Positions 8,929-18,042 of a DNA stretch of 64,000 nucleotides are shown piece by piece. Both the position numbers and the translations under genes were made by a program. Positions within the stretch are counted from its first letter, which is position 1, and every line of letters begins with the position of its first letter. Source of the DNA: an uncultured Spirochaetaceae bacterium (GTDB lineage Bacteria; Spirochaetota; Spirochaetia; Sphaerochaetales; Sphaerochaetaceae); assembly GCA_944389975.1 (NCBI GenBank), contig CALXOH010000016.1, forward strand, positions 62,001 to 126,000, read 5' to 3'. The notes beneath the pieces are model-generated. The model had not been told where the DNA came from and searched no databases. It worked only from the letters and a program-made list of their open reading frames with translations.

Positions 8929-10230
8929 TCACTTCTTTGGCCAGTACTTCTCGATCAGATCGGTCCTGAGCGCAGTTTCGTTCGGCTCGAAGCACTCCGA
9001 AAGGATCTTCCATCCTTCGTCAAGCGCTTCCTCAAGAGGTATGTTCACCTTGAGGTCCATCAGACGGGACTCGAATGCCTCACCGTACTTGAGAAGCTTC
9101 TCATCCCAGTCGCTCATCGAGAATCCCATGCTCTTCTTCTCAAGGCTGTCTTTGTATGCCGAGTAAAGCTTGATCATACCGTCCATGAGGGCGCGGTGGT
9201 CGTCACGCGTGTCCTTGTTGACGTTCTGCTTGAGCCTCGAGAGGGATCCGAACGGTTCGATGTGCCCGTTCTTCAGGTAATACTGCCCCTCCGTGATGTA
9301 TCCCGTGTTGTCCGGAACCGGGTGTGTAACGTCATCGCCAGGCATCGTCGTAACGCCGAGGATGGTGACAGATCCGGCACCTTCGAAGTCGACCGCCTTC
9401 TCGTACCTTGATGCGAGCGCTGAATACAAATCGCCCGGATATCCACGATTCGAAGGAACCTGTTCCATCGTGATTGCAGTCTCTTTGAGTGCATCACAGA
9501 AGTTGGTCATATCGGTAAGAAGGACGAGAACCTTCTTTCCTTCAAGCGCGAACTTCTCGGCTACTGCAAGCGACATGTCAGGAACGAGCGTACATTCGAC
9601 AGTCGGGTCGGATGCGGTATGCACGAACATTATCGTATGCGAAAGCGCACCAGACTTTTCCAACGTCTCCCTGAAGTAGAGGTAGTCGTCGTACTTGAGT
9701 CCCATTCCACCAAGGATGATCACGTCGACTTCAGCCTGCATTGCGATTCGTGCAAGAAGCTCGTTGTAAGGCTCACCCGAGACGCTGAAGATAGGAAGCT
9801 TCTGCGACTCGACGAGAGTGTTGAACATATCGATCATCGGGATTCCCGTTCGTATCATGTTTTTGGGCACTATACGGCGTGACGGGTTTACCGAAGGTCC
9901 CCCGATCTCGATCAAATCCTCAGTCATCTCCGGGCCGTTGTCCCTGGGCTCCCCTGCTCCGTTGAAAATCCTTCCGAGCATGTTCTCGGATGCACTTACG
10001 CGCATCGGAACGCCGAGGAACTTAACGCTGTCACCGGTCGAAACGCCCTGACCGCCGGCAAAGACCTGCAGGGAGACCTTGTCGTTGTCAAGTTTGATGA
10101 CGTTTGCAAGGCTCTTCTTTCCCCCGGATGTGATCTCCGCAAGATCCCCGTTGCGTACGCCATCAGCCTTTACGGTGATGACGTTTCCGACAATCGACTC
10201 TATTTTCGTATGTATCTTTCCAATTGCCAT
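8929..10230 (-). CDS. atpB: V-type ATP synthase subunit B
   Basis: Subunit B is the non-catalytic nucleotide-binding partner of subunit A in the A3B3 head. The product of about 433 residues contains the N-terminal barrel ([16 protein letters not shown]), the segment [17 protein letters not shown] in place of a full Walker A, and [24 protein letters not shown], a B-subunit hallmark. The ATG at 10230 is preferred: an AGAGG lies about 8 nt upstream and spans the atpA stop. A GTG three codons earlier overlaps the atpA stop. Translation is therefore probably coupled to atpA. Confidence 0.96.
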   Translation of the reverse strand: MAIGKIHTKIESIVGNVITVKADGVRNGDLAEITSGGKKSLANVIKLDNDKVSLQVFAGGQGVSTGDSVKFLGVPMRVSASENMLGRIFNGAGEPRDNGPEMTEDLIEIGGPSVNPSRRIVPKNMIRTGIPMIDMFNTLVESQKLPIFSVSGEPYNELLARIAMQAEVDVIILGGMGLKYDDYLYFRETLEKSGALSHTIMFVHTASDPTVECTLVPDMSLAVAEKFALEGKKVLVLLTDMTNFCDALKETAITMEQVPSNRGYPGDLYSALASRYEKAVDFEGAGSVTILGVTTMPGDDVTHPVPDNTGYITEGQYYLKNGHIEPFGSLSRLKQNVNKDTRDDHRALMDGMIKLYSAYKDSLEKKSMGFSMSDWDEKLLKYGEAFESRLMDLKVNIPLEEALDEGWKILSECFEPNETALRTDLIEKYWPKK

Positions 10231-10235
10231 TATCC

Positions 10236-11963
10236 TCACCTCTTCCTTCTTGACTCGATGTGCTCCCTGAGTGCCTTCTCCCTCTTGGCGAAGTTCTCGT
10301 TCTCGCGCTCAGTGCCGTTCCAGTCGATGAAAAGCTGCCTCATCTGGTTGAAGTAAAGGCGTGCATCCTTCTTGTCCTCGAGATCGAAGTCAGACCTCAG
10401 GATCTCCAGAAGAACATTGAACGTATACCTCTGCCTGTCTACAGTTACAGCCGAATCCACAGGATCGAACGAGTTCTGCTGCAGGTATACAGCATCCACG
10501 AGCTCTTCCTTCTGGTAGACGATGTAATCCTCGAGGCTCGTGCCTTCCTCTCCGACGACCTTCATCATCTGGTTTACTTCGTTGCCCTTCCTGACGTAGT
10601 AGTACGCCTCCTCGACGTCCATGCGAGGTATTATGCCCTCGTACTTCGACCAGGAATCCAACGGATCGATTGCGGGGTACTTACGTGCATCGGAACGTTC
10701 GCGGGAAAGCCCGTGGAATGCACCTACGACCTTCAGCGTCGCCTGTGTGACAGGCTCTTCGAAGTTACCGCCTGCAGGGGATACTGTTCCGCCGATGGTG
10801 ACGCTTCCGAAGCTTCCATCCTTTAGGCGGACCTTTCCGGCCCTTTCGTAGAACTCGCTGATCCTCGACTCAAGGTATGCAGGGAACGCTTCGTCCCCAG
10901 GAATCTCCTCAAGCCTTCCGGACATCTCCCTCATTGCCTGTGCCCAACGGGATGTGCTGTCTGCAAGAAGAAGTACGTCAAGACCCATGTTCCTGTAGTA
11001 CTCCGCCATCGTAACTGCAGTGTATACCGAAGCCTCCCTCGCTGCCACGGGCATGCTTGACGTGTTGCAAATTATGATCGTACGCTCCATCAGGGACTTG
11101 CCTGTCTTCGGGTCGATGAGTTCAGGGAACTCCTTCAGGATCTCTACTACCTCACCTGCGCGCTCTCCGCAAGCTGCGATGATTACGACATCAACGTCGG
11201 CGTTACGGCTTGTAAGGTGCTGCAGAACTGTCTTTCCAGCTCCGAATGGGCCGGGGGTGCAGTAAGTGCCGCCTTTTGCAACGGGCAGGAACGTATCGAT
11301 GAGCCTGATCTTTGTAACCATGGGTTCATCGGGCCTTACCCTCTCTGAGTACCCTTTGATCGCAACCTTCACAGGCTGGGTGATGATCATCGAAAGATCC
11401 TTTGTCTCACCTTTCTCGTTTTCAATCACACAGATTGTGTCTTTCGCATGGTACTTCCCCTTCTCCTTGATCGATTTGATCGTCCATGAGCCCACGAGGG
11501 AAAAAGGTGCCATGATCTTGTGCGTGAATATTCCTTCGGGTACTGTTCCGAAGCTGTCGCCGGCTTCGATCTGATCCCCGACTTTCCTTGTGGGAGTGAA
11601 TTCCCATTCATTGTTTGGAATCGGCTCTACGTAGACGCCCCTCTGGAGGAAGAACCCGCACCTCTTGCTCAATTCCGGCAGCGGATTCTGTAGTCCGTCG
11701 AAAACCTGCGTAAGTAGTCCGGGCCCGAGCTCTACGCTCAATAGTTCCCCGGAGAACTCTACAGCATCTCCGACCTTGATTCCCCCAGTCATCTCATATA
11801 CCTGCATTGCGGCAATCCCGTCCGTGATCCTGATGACCTCGGATTTCAATCGCACATCGCCAACGCGTATATAGCCGACCTCGTTCTTGATGACGTCAGT
11901 ATCGAACCTGACGTTCACCATGTTGCCGTTGACTCCAACGACATGACCGGTTTTCAACTGCAT
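10236..11963 (-). CDS. atpA: V-type ATP synthase subunit A (catalytic)
   Basis: Subunit A is the catalytic ATP-hydrolysing subunit of the V-ATPase head. The 575-residue protein carries the P-loop [11 protein letters not shown] near residue 235, preceded by the non-homologous insertion typical of V/A-type A subunits, and the catalytic [11 protein letters not shown] motif. [25 protein letters not shown] is the well-conserved catalytic-site segment (quoted here in two pieces: [12 protein letters not shown] and EEIPGDE). The length fits the family (about 580-590). It follows the DUF2764 gene by 15 nt and is closely followed by atpB. Confidence 0.97.
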   Translation of the reverse strand: MQLKTGHVVGVNGNMVNVRFDTDVIKNEVGYIRVGDVRLKSEVIRITDGIAAMQVYEMTGGIKVGDAVEFSGELLSVELGPGLLTQVFDGLQNPLPELSKRCGFFLQRGVYVEPIPNNEWEFTPTRKVGDQIEAGDSFGTVPEGIFTHKIMAPFSLVGSWTIKSIKEKGKYHAKDTICVIENEKGETKDLSMIITQPVKVAIKGYSERVRPDEPMVTKIRLIDTFLPVAKGGTYCTPGPFGAGKTVLQHLTSRNADVDVVIIAACGERAGEVVEILKEFPELIDPKTGKSLMERTIIICNTSSMPVAAREASVYTAVTMAEYYRNMGLDVLLLADSTSRWAQAMREMSGRLEEIPGDEAFPAYLESRISEFYERAGKVRLKDGSFGSVTIGGTVSPAGGNFEEPVTQATLKVVGAFHGLSRERSDARKYPAIDPLDSWSKYEGIIPRMDVEEAYYYVRKGNEVNQMMKVVGEEGTSLEDYIVYQKEELVDAVYLQQNSFDPVDSAVTVDRQRYTFNVLLEILRSDFDLEDKKDARLYFNQMRQLFIDWNGTERENENFAKREKALREHIESRRKR

Positions 11964-11978
11964 TTCTCAACCTTCCTT

Positions 11979-12515
11979 CTATTTGGACAAATCGTCTCCA
12001 AGCTTTTGGAACAGACGGTTAAATTCACTTCTGCCTTTCTCTACCGAGAAGCTTCGGCTCTCTTCCAGGAGCTCCAGTTTCAGCGAGTATATCTCCAGGA
12101 TCTCAAGCGAGAACGGATCTGTGACCGGGACTGACGATAGGAAATCGAAATATATCGATAGAATCTCCAACTCCCCCCTCAGCGGATCCATGTCATTGAC
12201 GATCCTGTTGATGCGCTCTGAAAGCACACCGTCCGCCTTTCCCTTCAGCTTGTACCTTGAATCATCCAGTCCTAATTTCCTTGCCCTCTGATCAACCAGG
12301 ACAGAGAGTACCAAGGACTTGTAGTCCTTCCACTTCCTCATCAACCGGCTCTTGGGTTCCCCCGCGTCCTCTCCGGATAAAGAACTCAACTCCGCGTAAT
12401 CCTTTGCGGACATCAAACCTTTTGCCTTATCCAGGAATTCCTGATGGCTGAACGGTGGATCCTGATCCATCTTCAGCATTGGAAGGGACGAGATGAAATA
12501 GTAGTACTTTGCCAA
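11979..12515 (-). CDS. DUF2764 protein of the V-ATPase operon
   Basis: This 178-residue protein begins AKYYYFISSLPMLKMDQDPPFS, the opening typical of DUF2764 proteins that sit between atpE and atpA in spirochaete and chlamydial V-ATPase operons. It is helical, has no membrane segment, and contains long charged helices (for example LMRKWKDYKSLVLSVLVDQRA). The start is a TTG with AGGAGG 6 nt upstream, a convincing ribosome-binding site. No recognisable subunit C (the stalk adaptor) is present in the operon, and the helical nature and position make DUF2764 a reasonable candidate for that role; this is inference. Confidence 0.85.
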   Translation of the reverse strand: MAKYYYFISSLPMLKMDQDPPFSHQEFLDKAKGLMSAKDYAELSSLSGEDAGEPKSRLMRKWKDYKSLVLSVLVDQRARKLGLDDSRYKLKGKADGVLSERINRIVNDMDPLRGELEILSIYFDFLSSVPVTDPFSLEILEIYSLKLELLEESRSFSVEKGRSEFNRLFQKLGDDLSK

Positions 12516-12525
12516 GGGAAGCCTC

Positions 12526-13113
12526 CTAGTGGAACAGCTTCTTCAGGCTTTCCGAAAGGTACGGCATCAAAAGGGATACAAGCGCCTCGTCCGAAAGGTC
12601 GACATACCCCTCCCCGTCCTTTTCCATGACAACAAAACCCGTCCCGAACTGTTTGCCGCCCTTCACTTGAAGGCCCTTTGAAACCTTGTCGGCGAGTTCC
12701 TTTGCCAAACCCTTTGAAACCTCTTCTTCCAATTTTTCCGGGACAACGACCGTTGACGCATCATCGCACTCTTTCTCTACGACGATCTTCACCAGCTCGG
12801 TCAACGTCTTTGCATCCAGTGCCTGGGAGACTTTTGATTTCAGGATCAGGTTGATCTCTTCCACCATCTTCTTCCTGAAAGTAAGAAGTGCATCCCTTGA
12901 AGCTTGCTCCAAAGCGGCTTTGCTCGTCTCCTCCTCCAGGCTGATCCTTTTCTTAGCGTCGGAAATGAGCTTTGCCGCCTTCTCCTCCGCTTCCTTCACG
13001 ATCCCCTCCGCCTTGGCTTTCGCCTCGGAAATTACCTGTTCGCTCTCGCGTTCAGCTTTCTCAAGGCCGTCCTTGCGGATGGAATCGATCAGATCTTGAA
13101 TCTGCATTTCCAT
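12526..13113 (-). CDS. atpE: V-type ATP synthase subunit E (peripheral stalk)
   Basis: Subunit E is one half of the peripheral stalk that holds the head static. The 195-residue product starts with a long Ala/Glu/Lys-rich coiled coil (KAERESEQVISEAKAKAEGI and on), followed by a compact C-terminal domain, as in NtpE. The ATG at 13113 is selected because AGGTAGG lies a few bases upstream; the frame is open further upstream but that part is Cys-rich and unlike the family. It is the first gene of the operon. A weak promoter (TTTTCA, 17 nt, TATATT ending near 13163) lies about 50 nt upstream on the minus strand. Confidence 0.92.
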   Translation of the reverse strand: MEMQIQDLIDSIRKDGLEKAERESEQVISEAKAKAEGIVKEAEEKAAKLISDAKKRISLEEETSKAALEQASRDALLTFRKKMVEEINLILKSKVSQALDAKTLTELVKIVVEKECDDASTVVVPEKLEEEVSKGLAKELADKVSKGLQVKGGKQFGTGFVVMEKDGEGYVDLSDEALVSLLMPYLSESLKKLFH

Positions 13114-13306
13114 TTCATACCTACCTGATTGTTTTTTCTTTTCAAGATGATAACATCCACAAAATATAAATTCCACAAAAGCCTTTGAAAAACAAGTAAT
13201 CTACACCACCAATATCGATATATTCGGATAAAATCCCCCGATTTTCCAACCAAAGCTGGTTGCTGTTGACAAAAATCCTCATCAAGTGTTCCTTAGATTA
13301 TCGGAT

Positions 13307-13609
13307 ATGAAATACGAAGAATTCCTTTCAAAAAGCCCTGTGCAAGGGACGTTCACGATCAAAAACCTTGCAAACGGCAAAGTTTACATCGCACCCAGTT
13401 CCGACTTGGTCAAAAGCTACGAGAAAGAGCGTTTCGCACTCGATATGGGAATGCACGAAAACATAGAGCTCCAGAGGGAGTACGAAGAGATGGGCCTGGA
13501 GCTGTTTCAAATAGAGATCGACAGAAGGAAAAGCGATGAAGAGAGCCTTGTAGAGCTCTACGAAAGAAGGGTTGGCGAATTAAAAAAGGAAGGGGTGGTA
13601 CTCTACTGA
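13307..13609 (+). CDS. GIY-YIG-like small protein with an altered active site
   Basis: The protein is about 100 residues. The segment GTFTIKNLANGKVYIAPSSDL aligns by eye with the GIY-YIG core (GxYxIxNxxNGKxYIGSS), and the later HENIELQREYEEMGLELFQIEI fits the LQxDWxxYGxxxFxFEIL pattern of the small GIY-YIG proteins found alone in many genomes. The two family tyrosine motifs read GTF and YIA, so nuclease activity is doubtful. The start chosen is ATG 13307, with TAGATT 7 nt upstream and no clear Shine-Dalgarno; a GTG at 13286 is the alternative. A TTGACA lies at 13266-13271 but at a long spacing. The 3' end overlaps mutS2, which converges from the other strand, by 7 nt. Confidence 0.7.
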   Translation: MKYEEFLSKSPVQGTFTIKNLANGKVYIAPSSDLVKSYEKERFALDMGMHENIELQREYEEMGLELFQIEIDRRKSDEESLVELYERRVGELKKEGVVLY

Positions 13610-15912
13610 AGCTCCACGTAAGTCTTTCCCATTCCGCCGTCTTCAGGGCGTGCAAAGTAATATGATGCGACATCCCTTCTCTTTTTGAGATATTCGTGTA
13701 TGCCTCTCATGAGAACCCCATCCCCGAGGCCATGGATTATTACGAATGAAGAGAGGGATGAGAGGGTCGCCTCCTCTATCTCGTCCTGCACCACCTTCAG
13801 CGCATCCTCGAGCTTCCTCCCCCTCACGTCTATCGTATATGATGCTTTCTTGTTCTTGAATTTCGATATATCGTAGCTGACGCTTGCCTTCGATCCTTTT
13901 TTGTCGTTCAACTTCAGCTGGTCGGATGGAAGCGTGATCTTCAATCCACCCTCGAGAAGCACAAGGTATTGCCCTTTTTTCCCGACGGCAAGCACTTTAC
14001 CCCGCTTCCCGAGCTTTCCACATGAAACTTCGTCGCCGACTGAGAAACTTTGGGTATGGACGCTGCTCTCATCAAGCCTTTTCTCTTCCCTCTCCTTTTC
14101 CTCGAAGAGGGCGTCGAGTTCCTTCTTTGCTTCCTTCACGCTTGAATCATCGGCCTTGTTCTCCCTTATTGCCTTCACGAGATTTTCTATGGTGCTTCGC
14201 CCTTTCCTGATGATGCTTGAGTACTCGTCGAGTGATTTTCTATCAAGGAAGAGAAGCTTCTCCTTCAGTTCCTTCTCCTCCTTTTCCATCACTTTCCTCT
14301 TCGCCTCCAGCCTTCCACGCTCCGCCTTCAGGCTCTCAATCTCTTCGTCAAGCTCCTTTTTCTCCCTTGTAAGTTTTCCGATGAGGTTCGACACGCTGTC
14401 CTTCTTCCCTTCGGAGAGTTCCTCGTAACGCCTGATGATCTCCTCCGAGAGCCCCTTGTTTCTTGCAATCTTCAGCGCATGGCTCTCCCCGGGTGCGTTT
14501 ATTATAACCTTGTACGTCGGTATCCCCCGCTCCTCGTCAAACGACATCGACGCGTTCATAAGGTAATCCTCTCCGTATGCGCGCTCTTTCAAAAGCGAGT
14601 AATGGCTTGTGACGAGTGTAAGTGCCGCGTGCTTTGAAAAGTACTCGAGGATTGAAAGTGCAAGGTACGAGCCCTCTTCAGGATCGGTACCCGAGCATAG
14701 CTCGTCCAGGATGACCAAGGAATCGCAATCGGCTAGATCCTCGATGTTCTTCACGTGGAGCATGTGGGACGAGAACGTGGACTCCTTCTCCTCTATCGAC
14801 TGCCAGTCCCCTATGTCTGAAAGAAATGAAGAGAAGATCGGGAGCTCGGATTTCCCGTCAGCGGGAGCAAAACCCGTGATCTGGTTGAGCATGGAAAGGA
14901 GTGCGACGGTTTTCATCGTAACTGTCTTTCCCCCGGCATTCGCCCCGGATATCACAACACCTTTTATACCATCCCCGATTGAAAAATCGATCGGTACGGG
15001 ATTCTCGACCAGCGGGTGCCTTGCAGATAGAAGAGAGACTTTTTCCCCATGCATCATCCTGTTTGCCTTTATCTTGATCAGATAGACGGAGAACGCATGA
15101 TGCAAGTCGAAGTCGAGAACTTCAGCCCTCATCTGAACGATCTCATCGATCAATGATGAAAGCATTTCCACAAGCTCTTCGAGTATCCTCTTTTTCTCCT
15201 TTGAAAGCCTCTCTTCGGAGAGAAATACATCGTTGTTCAAATCAACAAGGGCAAACGGCTCGACGTAGAGTGCTTTTCCGCTTCCGCTTTCCCCTTCGAC
15301 GTACCCCGGAACCTTGCTCCTCTCGTATGCATTGACCTGGAATATGAACCTTCCGCTATGGAAAAACGGAGTGTTTGACGTCAGAATGGCGCTGTTTTCC
15401 CTGATGAACGACTCGGAGTACTCCCTCCGCCTCCTCTTCGCACTCTCTATTTTCTCCAAAAAAGGCAGGAGCCTCGGGTTCGACTCGTCAACATTCCCGT
15501 CAGGAAGTAAAGTTTTTGAAACTTCATCGATGAAATCAACCCACGAATGCCTGATCCTGTCAGTCGCTTTTTCAAACCGGAGCATGTTCAAGAAAGAGGA
15601 GACGAACAGGTGTGCGCGGTATACCCCTTCCCCCGACAAATCCCTTGCGCCGTTCTCTACGCTTTCGATGACATCGGAGATATACGGAAAGGGAGTTGTA
15701 ACATCCCCGCCTCCCTTTATCAGCGAGATGTAGCGCGCTATACGCTCCCCACGCTTGTCGATCGAGGCAATATCCTTTTCGATCAGATCCGGAGTGAAGA
15801 GGGATCCAGACTCGGGAAAGAGCGCATTAGAAGAAACAAGGGACAGGACTTTCATAAGCCCCATCTCCTCATACATCCTCCTCTCTTCAGCCTCTCTTTG
15901 CTCGTCTTTCAT
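13603..15912 (-). CDS. mutS2: Endonuclease MutS2
   Basis: MutS2 (RqcU) is a MutS-like ATPase with a C-terminal Smr domain. It suppresses recombination and, in firmicutes, acts on collided ribosomes. The 769-residue protein has the ATPase P-loop GANAGGKTVTMKTVALL, the Walker B region SLVILDELCSGTDPEEGSYLA, a long charged coiled coil (about 500-640) and an Smr domain at the end (YTIDVRGRKLEDAL and FVIIHGLGDGVL). The ATG at 15912 is preferred because AAGGAG lies 8 nt upstream; the frame opens six codons earlier. It overlaps the end of rsgA by 26 nt, so the pair is probably one transcript. Confidence 0.94.
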   Translation of the reverse strand: MKDEQREAEERRMYEEMGLMKVLSLVSSNALFPESGSLFTPDLIEKDIASIDKRGERIARYISLIKGGGDVTTPFPYISDVIESVENGARDLSGEGVYRAHLFVSSFLNMLRFEKATDRIRHSWVDFIDEVSKTLLPDGNVDESNPRLLPFLEKIESAKRRRREYSESFIRENSAILTSNTPFFHSGRFIFQVNAYERSKVPGYVEGESGSGKALYVEPFALVDLNNDVFLSEERLSKEKKRILEELVEMLSSLIDEIVQMRAEVLDFDLHHAFSVYLIKIKANRMMHGEKVSLLSARHPLVENPVPIDFSIGDGIKGVVISGANAGGKTVTMKTVALLSMLNQITGFAPADGKSELPIFSSFLSDIGDWQSIEEKESTFSSHMLHVKNIEDLADCDSLVILDELCSGTDPEEGSYLALSILEYFSKHAALTLVTSHYSLLKERAYGEDYLMNASMSFDEERGIPTYKVIINAPGESHALKIARNKGLSEEIIRRYEELSEGKKDSVSNLIGKLTREKKELDEEIESLKAERGRLEAKRKVMEKEEKELKEKLLFLDRKSLDEYSSIIRKGRSTIENLVKAIRENKADDSSVKEAKKELDALFEEKEREEKRLDESSVHTQSFSVGDEVSCGKLGKRGKVLAVGKKGQYLVLLEGGLKITLPSDQLKLNDKKGSKASVSYDISKFKNKKASYTIDVRGRKLEDALKVVQDEIEEATLSSLSSFVIIHGLGDGVLMRGIHEYLKKRRDVASYYFARPEDGGMGKTYVELQ

Positions 15913-16798
15913 ACTCAGGTCTCCTTTCATCCAAAGAGGAGAGTATCCTCAGATAGCTTTCATACCTCTCCTCTTTTATCTTCCCTTCTCTTATCAAATC
16001 AGGGACCATGCACCCATCCTCCCCCTCATGAAGGCATGTTTTGTAACGGCACTCGATGCCCCTTAATTCGGGAAACGACTCCAAGACGCTCCTTTTCTCC
16101 TCCATCGGCACTATGATCTCGCGCACCCCCGGCGTGTCTATTATCGAAAACCCGTCCCCCTCGATCAGAACAGAGTGGTTCGTGGTATGCCTTCCCCTGT
16201 CGTACTTCCAGACTATTGAGCCGACTCTCTGATGAGCGTCCAGGAGCGCATTGACCAAACTCGATTTCCCAACCCCGCTTTGGCCGACGAAGCACGTAAT
16301 TTTCCCCGATAGATATCCTGAGATCGGAGAGGGATCGAACTTGGCGGAAAGGTATACCACATCATAGCCCAGATCGGAGTAAGAAGAGAGGCTCTCCTTC
16401 ACATCCACGGCAACCCCAAGGTCGCACTTATTGAGGACTATCAAAGGTTTCGCCCCGTGTATGGAGCATAGCGCCCTGTCAAGAAAGCGGCTTCTGTACG
16501 GCGGGCTTTCCGGGGACAGCACTATCGCAACCTGGTCGATGTTCGAAGCTATCGTCTGGTTGCACTCCCTCTTCTGGTTCCATCTTGAGAAAGATGAATG
16601 CCTCTCAAGGCGTTCCGTTATCAAGCCTTCGCCGTCGGAAAGGGGCGTGAAGACCACGTCATCCCCGCTTGAAAGTGGATTGTACTCCTCGCTTTCAAGC
16701 GAGAGCACCTTCCCCTTGATCCTCAACTTCCAGATCTTTCCGCTTTCATCTTTCGCATCCACAAGCCCGTTGATGCTCTTAATCACCTTGGCAACCAT
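15887..16798 (-). CDS. rsgA: Small ribosomal subunit biogenesis GTPase RsgA
   Basis: RsgA is a circularly permuted GTPase that helps mature the 30S subunit. In the 303-residue product the motifs occur in the permuted order: G4 NKCDLG, then G1 GQSGVGKSSLVNALL, then G3 DTPGVREI. An N-terminal OB-fold precedes them, and a C-terminal zinc knuckle is visible (GIECRYKTCLHEGEDGCMV, with Cys-Cys-His-Cys ligands). The length is normal. It precedes and overlaps mutS2 on the minus strand and is divergent from the pentapeptide-repeat gene. Confidence 0.95.
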   Translation of the reverse strand: MVAKVIKSINGLVDAKDESGKIWKLRIKGKVLSLESEEYNPLSSGDDVVFTPLSDGEGLITERLERHSSFSRWNQKRECNQTIASNIDQVAIVLSPESPPYRSRFLDRALCSIHGAKPLIVLNKCDLGVAVDVKESLSSYSDLGYDVVYLSAKFDPSPISGYLSGKITCFVGQSGVGKSSLVNALLDAHQRVGSIVWKYDRGRHTTNHSVLIEGDGFSIIDTPGVREIIVPMEEKRSVLESFPELRGIECRYKTCLHEGEDGCMVPDLIREGKIKEERYESYLRILSSLDERRPEYERRAKRG

Positions 16799-16867
16799 AG
16801 CACTTGATGATACAACGCCAAAACAAGTTCGTGCAATCGCGCACGATAGAGGTTAGAATCAATAGGT

Positions 16868-17464
16868 ATGTTCAGAGACCAGAAATGCAAGATCGAAGGA
16901 TGCCATACATACGCTCTTCCCGGGAGTCAGTATTGCTACCACCATTCGACGGAGAAAGAGAAGATACTAAGCGCTTTTACAAAGAAGATGACGGAGGAGA
17001 AGTTCATCTCGGACTCCTCGATAGTCGATGCGGAGTTCGACTCTCTTGATTTCTCTTCGCTTGTGATGCACGATTCGAATTTCGCTTTCTGCTACTTCCG
17101 TTCATGCACGTTCGACAGGGCAACCCTTTCAAGTGTCTTTTTCGACTACTCTGTGTTCGAACATTGCACATTCCGGGATGCAGACATCAGATATACGGTC
17201 TTCTCAGGGGCGAACATCATGTTTTCGGATTTCTCGGGTAGCACTATAATCCACACCAACTTCATGGGAATAGACACTTACAAGACGACCTTCGAGTCAT
17301 CCGACTTGTACTTTTCCAATTTCTCGCTTTCGAAATTGATCGAAACAAGCTTCGAGGACTGCAACCTCAAGCGAACCAATTTCCGTTCAGCGATCATACG
17401 CGCTGTCTCGTTCAAGTATTCGAACCCCGAGGAAGCGTTCTTCAAGAAGGGGATCATAAGATGA
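16868..17464 (+). CDS. Pentapeptide-repeat protein with N-terminal Cys/His knuckle
   Basis: The 198-residue protein begins with a small Cys/His cluster (Cys7, Cys12, Cys23, His26) that could bind zinc. It continues into pentapeptide-type repeats with a Phe or Leu at every fifth residue (for example SNFAF CYFRS CTFDR ATLSS VFFDY), forming a predicted right-handed quadrilateral helix over about 130 residues. Pentapeptide proteins include DNA mimics that protect gyrase, but many have no known role. The stop overlaps the start of the next gene (ATGA), so the two are translationally linked. A TAGAAT hexamer lies 8 nt before the ATG and no clear Shine-Dalgarno is seen, so the mRNA may be nearly leaderless. 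Confidence 0.85.
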   Translation: MFRDQKCKIEGCHTYALPGSQYCYHHSTEKEKILSAFTKKMTEEKFISDSSIVDAEFDSLDFSSLVMHDSNFAFCYFRSCTFDRATLSSVFFDYSVFEHCTFRDADIRYTVFSGANIMFSDFSGSTIIHTNFMGIDTYKTTFESSDLYFSNFSLSKLIETSFEDCNLKRTNFRSAIIRAVSFKYSNPEEAFFKKGIIR

Positions 17465-18042
17465 AGATACATACGATCCTTTCTTCAAAGCACCTCGTAA
17501 ACCAATACCTCATCGAAGAAGAGAACGAAAAGCTCGGAATACTGGTCGACTGCTCATCGGTCGACAACCAGCTTATTTCGAGAATCGAAGGGAAGATGAA
17601 CCTCGTGGGGGTCCTCATCACGCACTCACACCTTGCACACGTCGACGGACTCGGAACTTTGTTCAAGATCTACTCACCCACTGTATATGCATACAGGGAC
17701 AAGATCGAAGGAATCGAATGCAAAGCGCTCCGCGACGAAGATGAGATATCGATCGGCTCGATAAAGATCAAAGCGCTCCACATCCCCGGACACAGCATCG
17801 ACTGCATCTCATACCTGGTTGACAACATCGTATTCACCGGCGACACCCTCGAATCGGGATCGATCGGGATGACCGAGTCCCTTATAAGCAAGGAACTCAT
17901 GATAGACGGAATAAGGAAAAAGCTTTTCGTCCTCGACGACAACACGCTCATATTCCCCGGCCACGGATCGCCGTCGAAGATAAGGATCGAGAAGATGTTC
18001 AATCAGGATATGCTCGAAGCCGAGGCGACTTCGTTCAGCTGA
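17461..18042 (+). CDS. Metallo-beta-lactamase-fold hydrolase with altered HxHxDH motif
   Basis: The 193-residue product has the glyoxalase II-like MBL fold without extra domains. Metal-site residues are visible: His55, His57 and His60 in THSHLAHVDG, His111 in IPGHSID, Asp128 in FTGDTL and His168 in FPGHGSP. The Asp of the canonical HxHxDH is Ala59 here (codon gca), so the second metal site or the general base is altered while the other ligands remain. The substrate cannot be told. It overlaps the pentapeptide-repeat gene at ATGA, and its 3' end overlaps rluD, which comes from the opposite strand, by 40 nt. Confidence 0.87.
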   Translation: MKIHTILSSKHLVNQYLIEEENEKLGILVDCSSVDNQLISRIEGKMNLVGVLITHSHLAHVDGLGTLFKIYSPTVYAYRDKIEGIECKALRDEDEISIGSIKIKALHIPGHSIDCISYLVDNIVFTGDTLESGSIGMTESLISKELMIDGIRKKLFVLDDNTLIFPGHGSPSKIRIEKMFNQDMLEAEATSFS

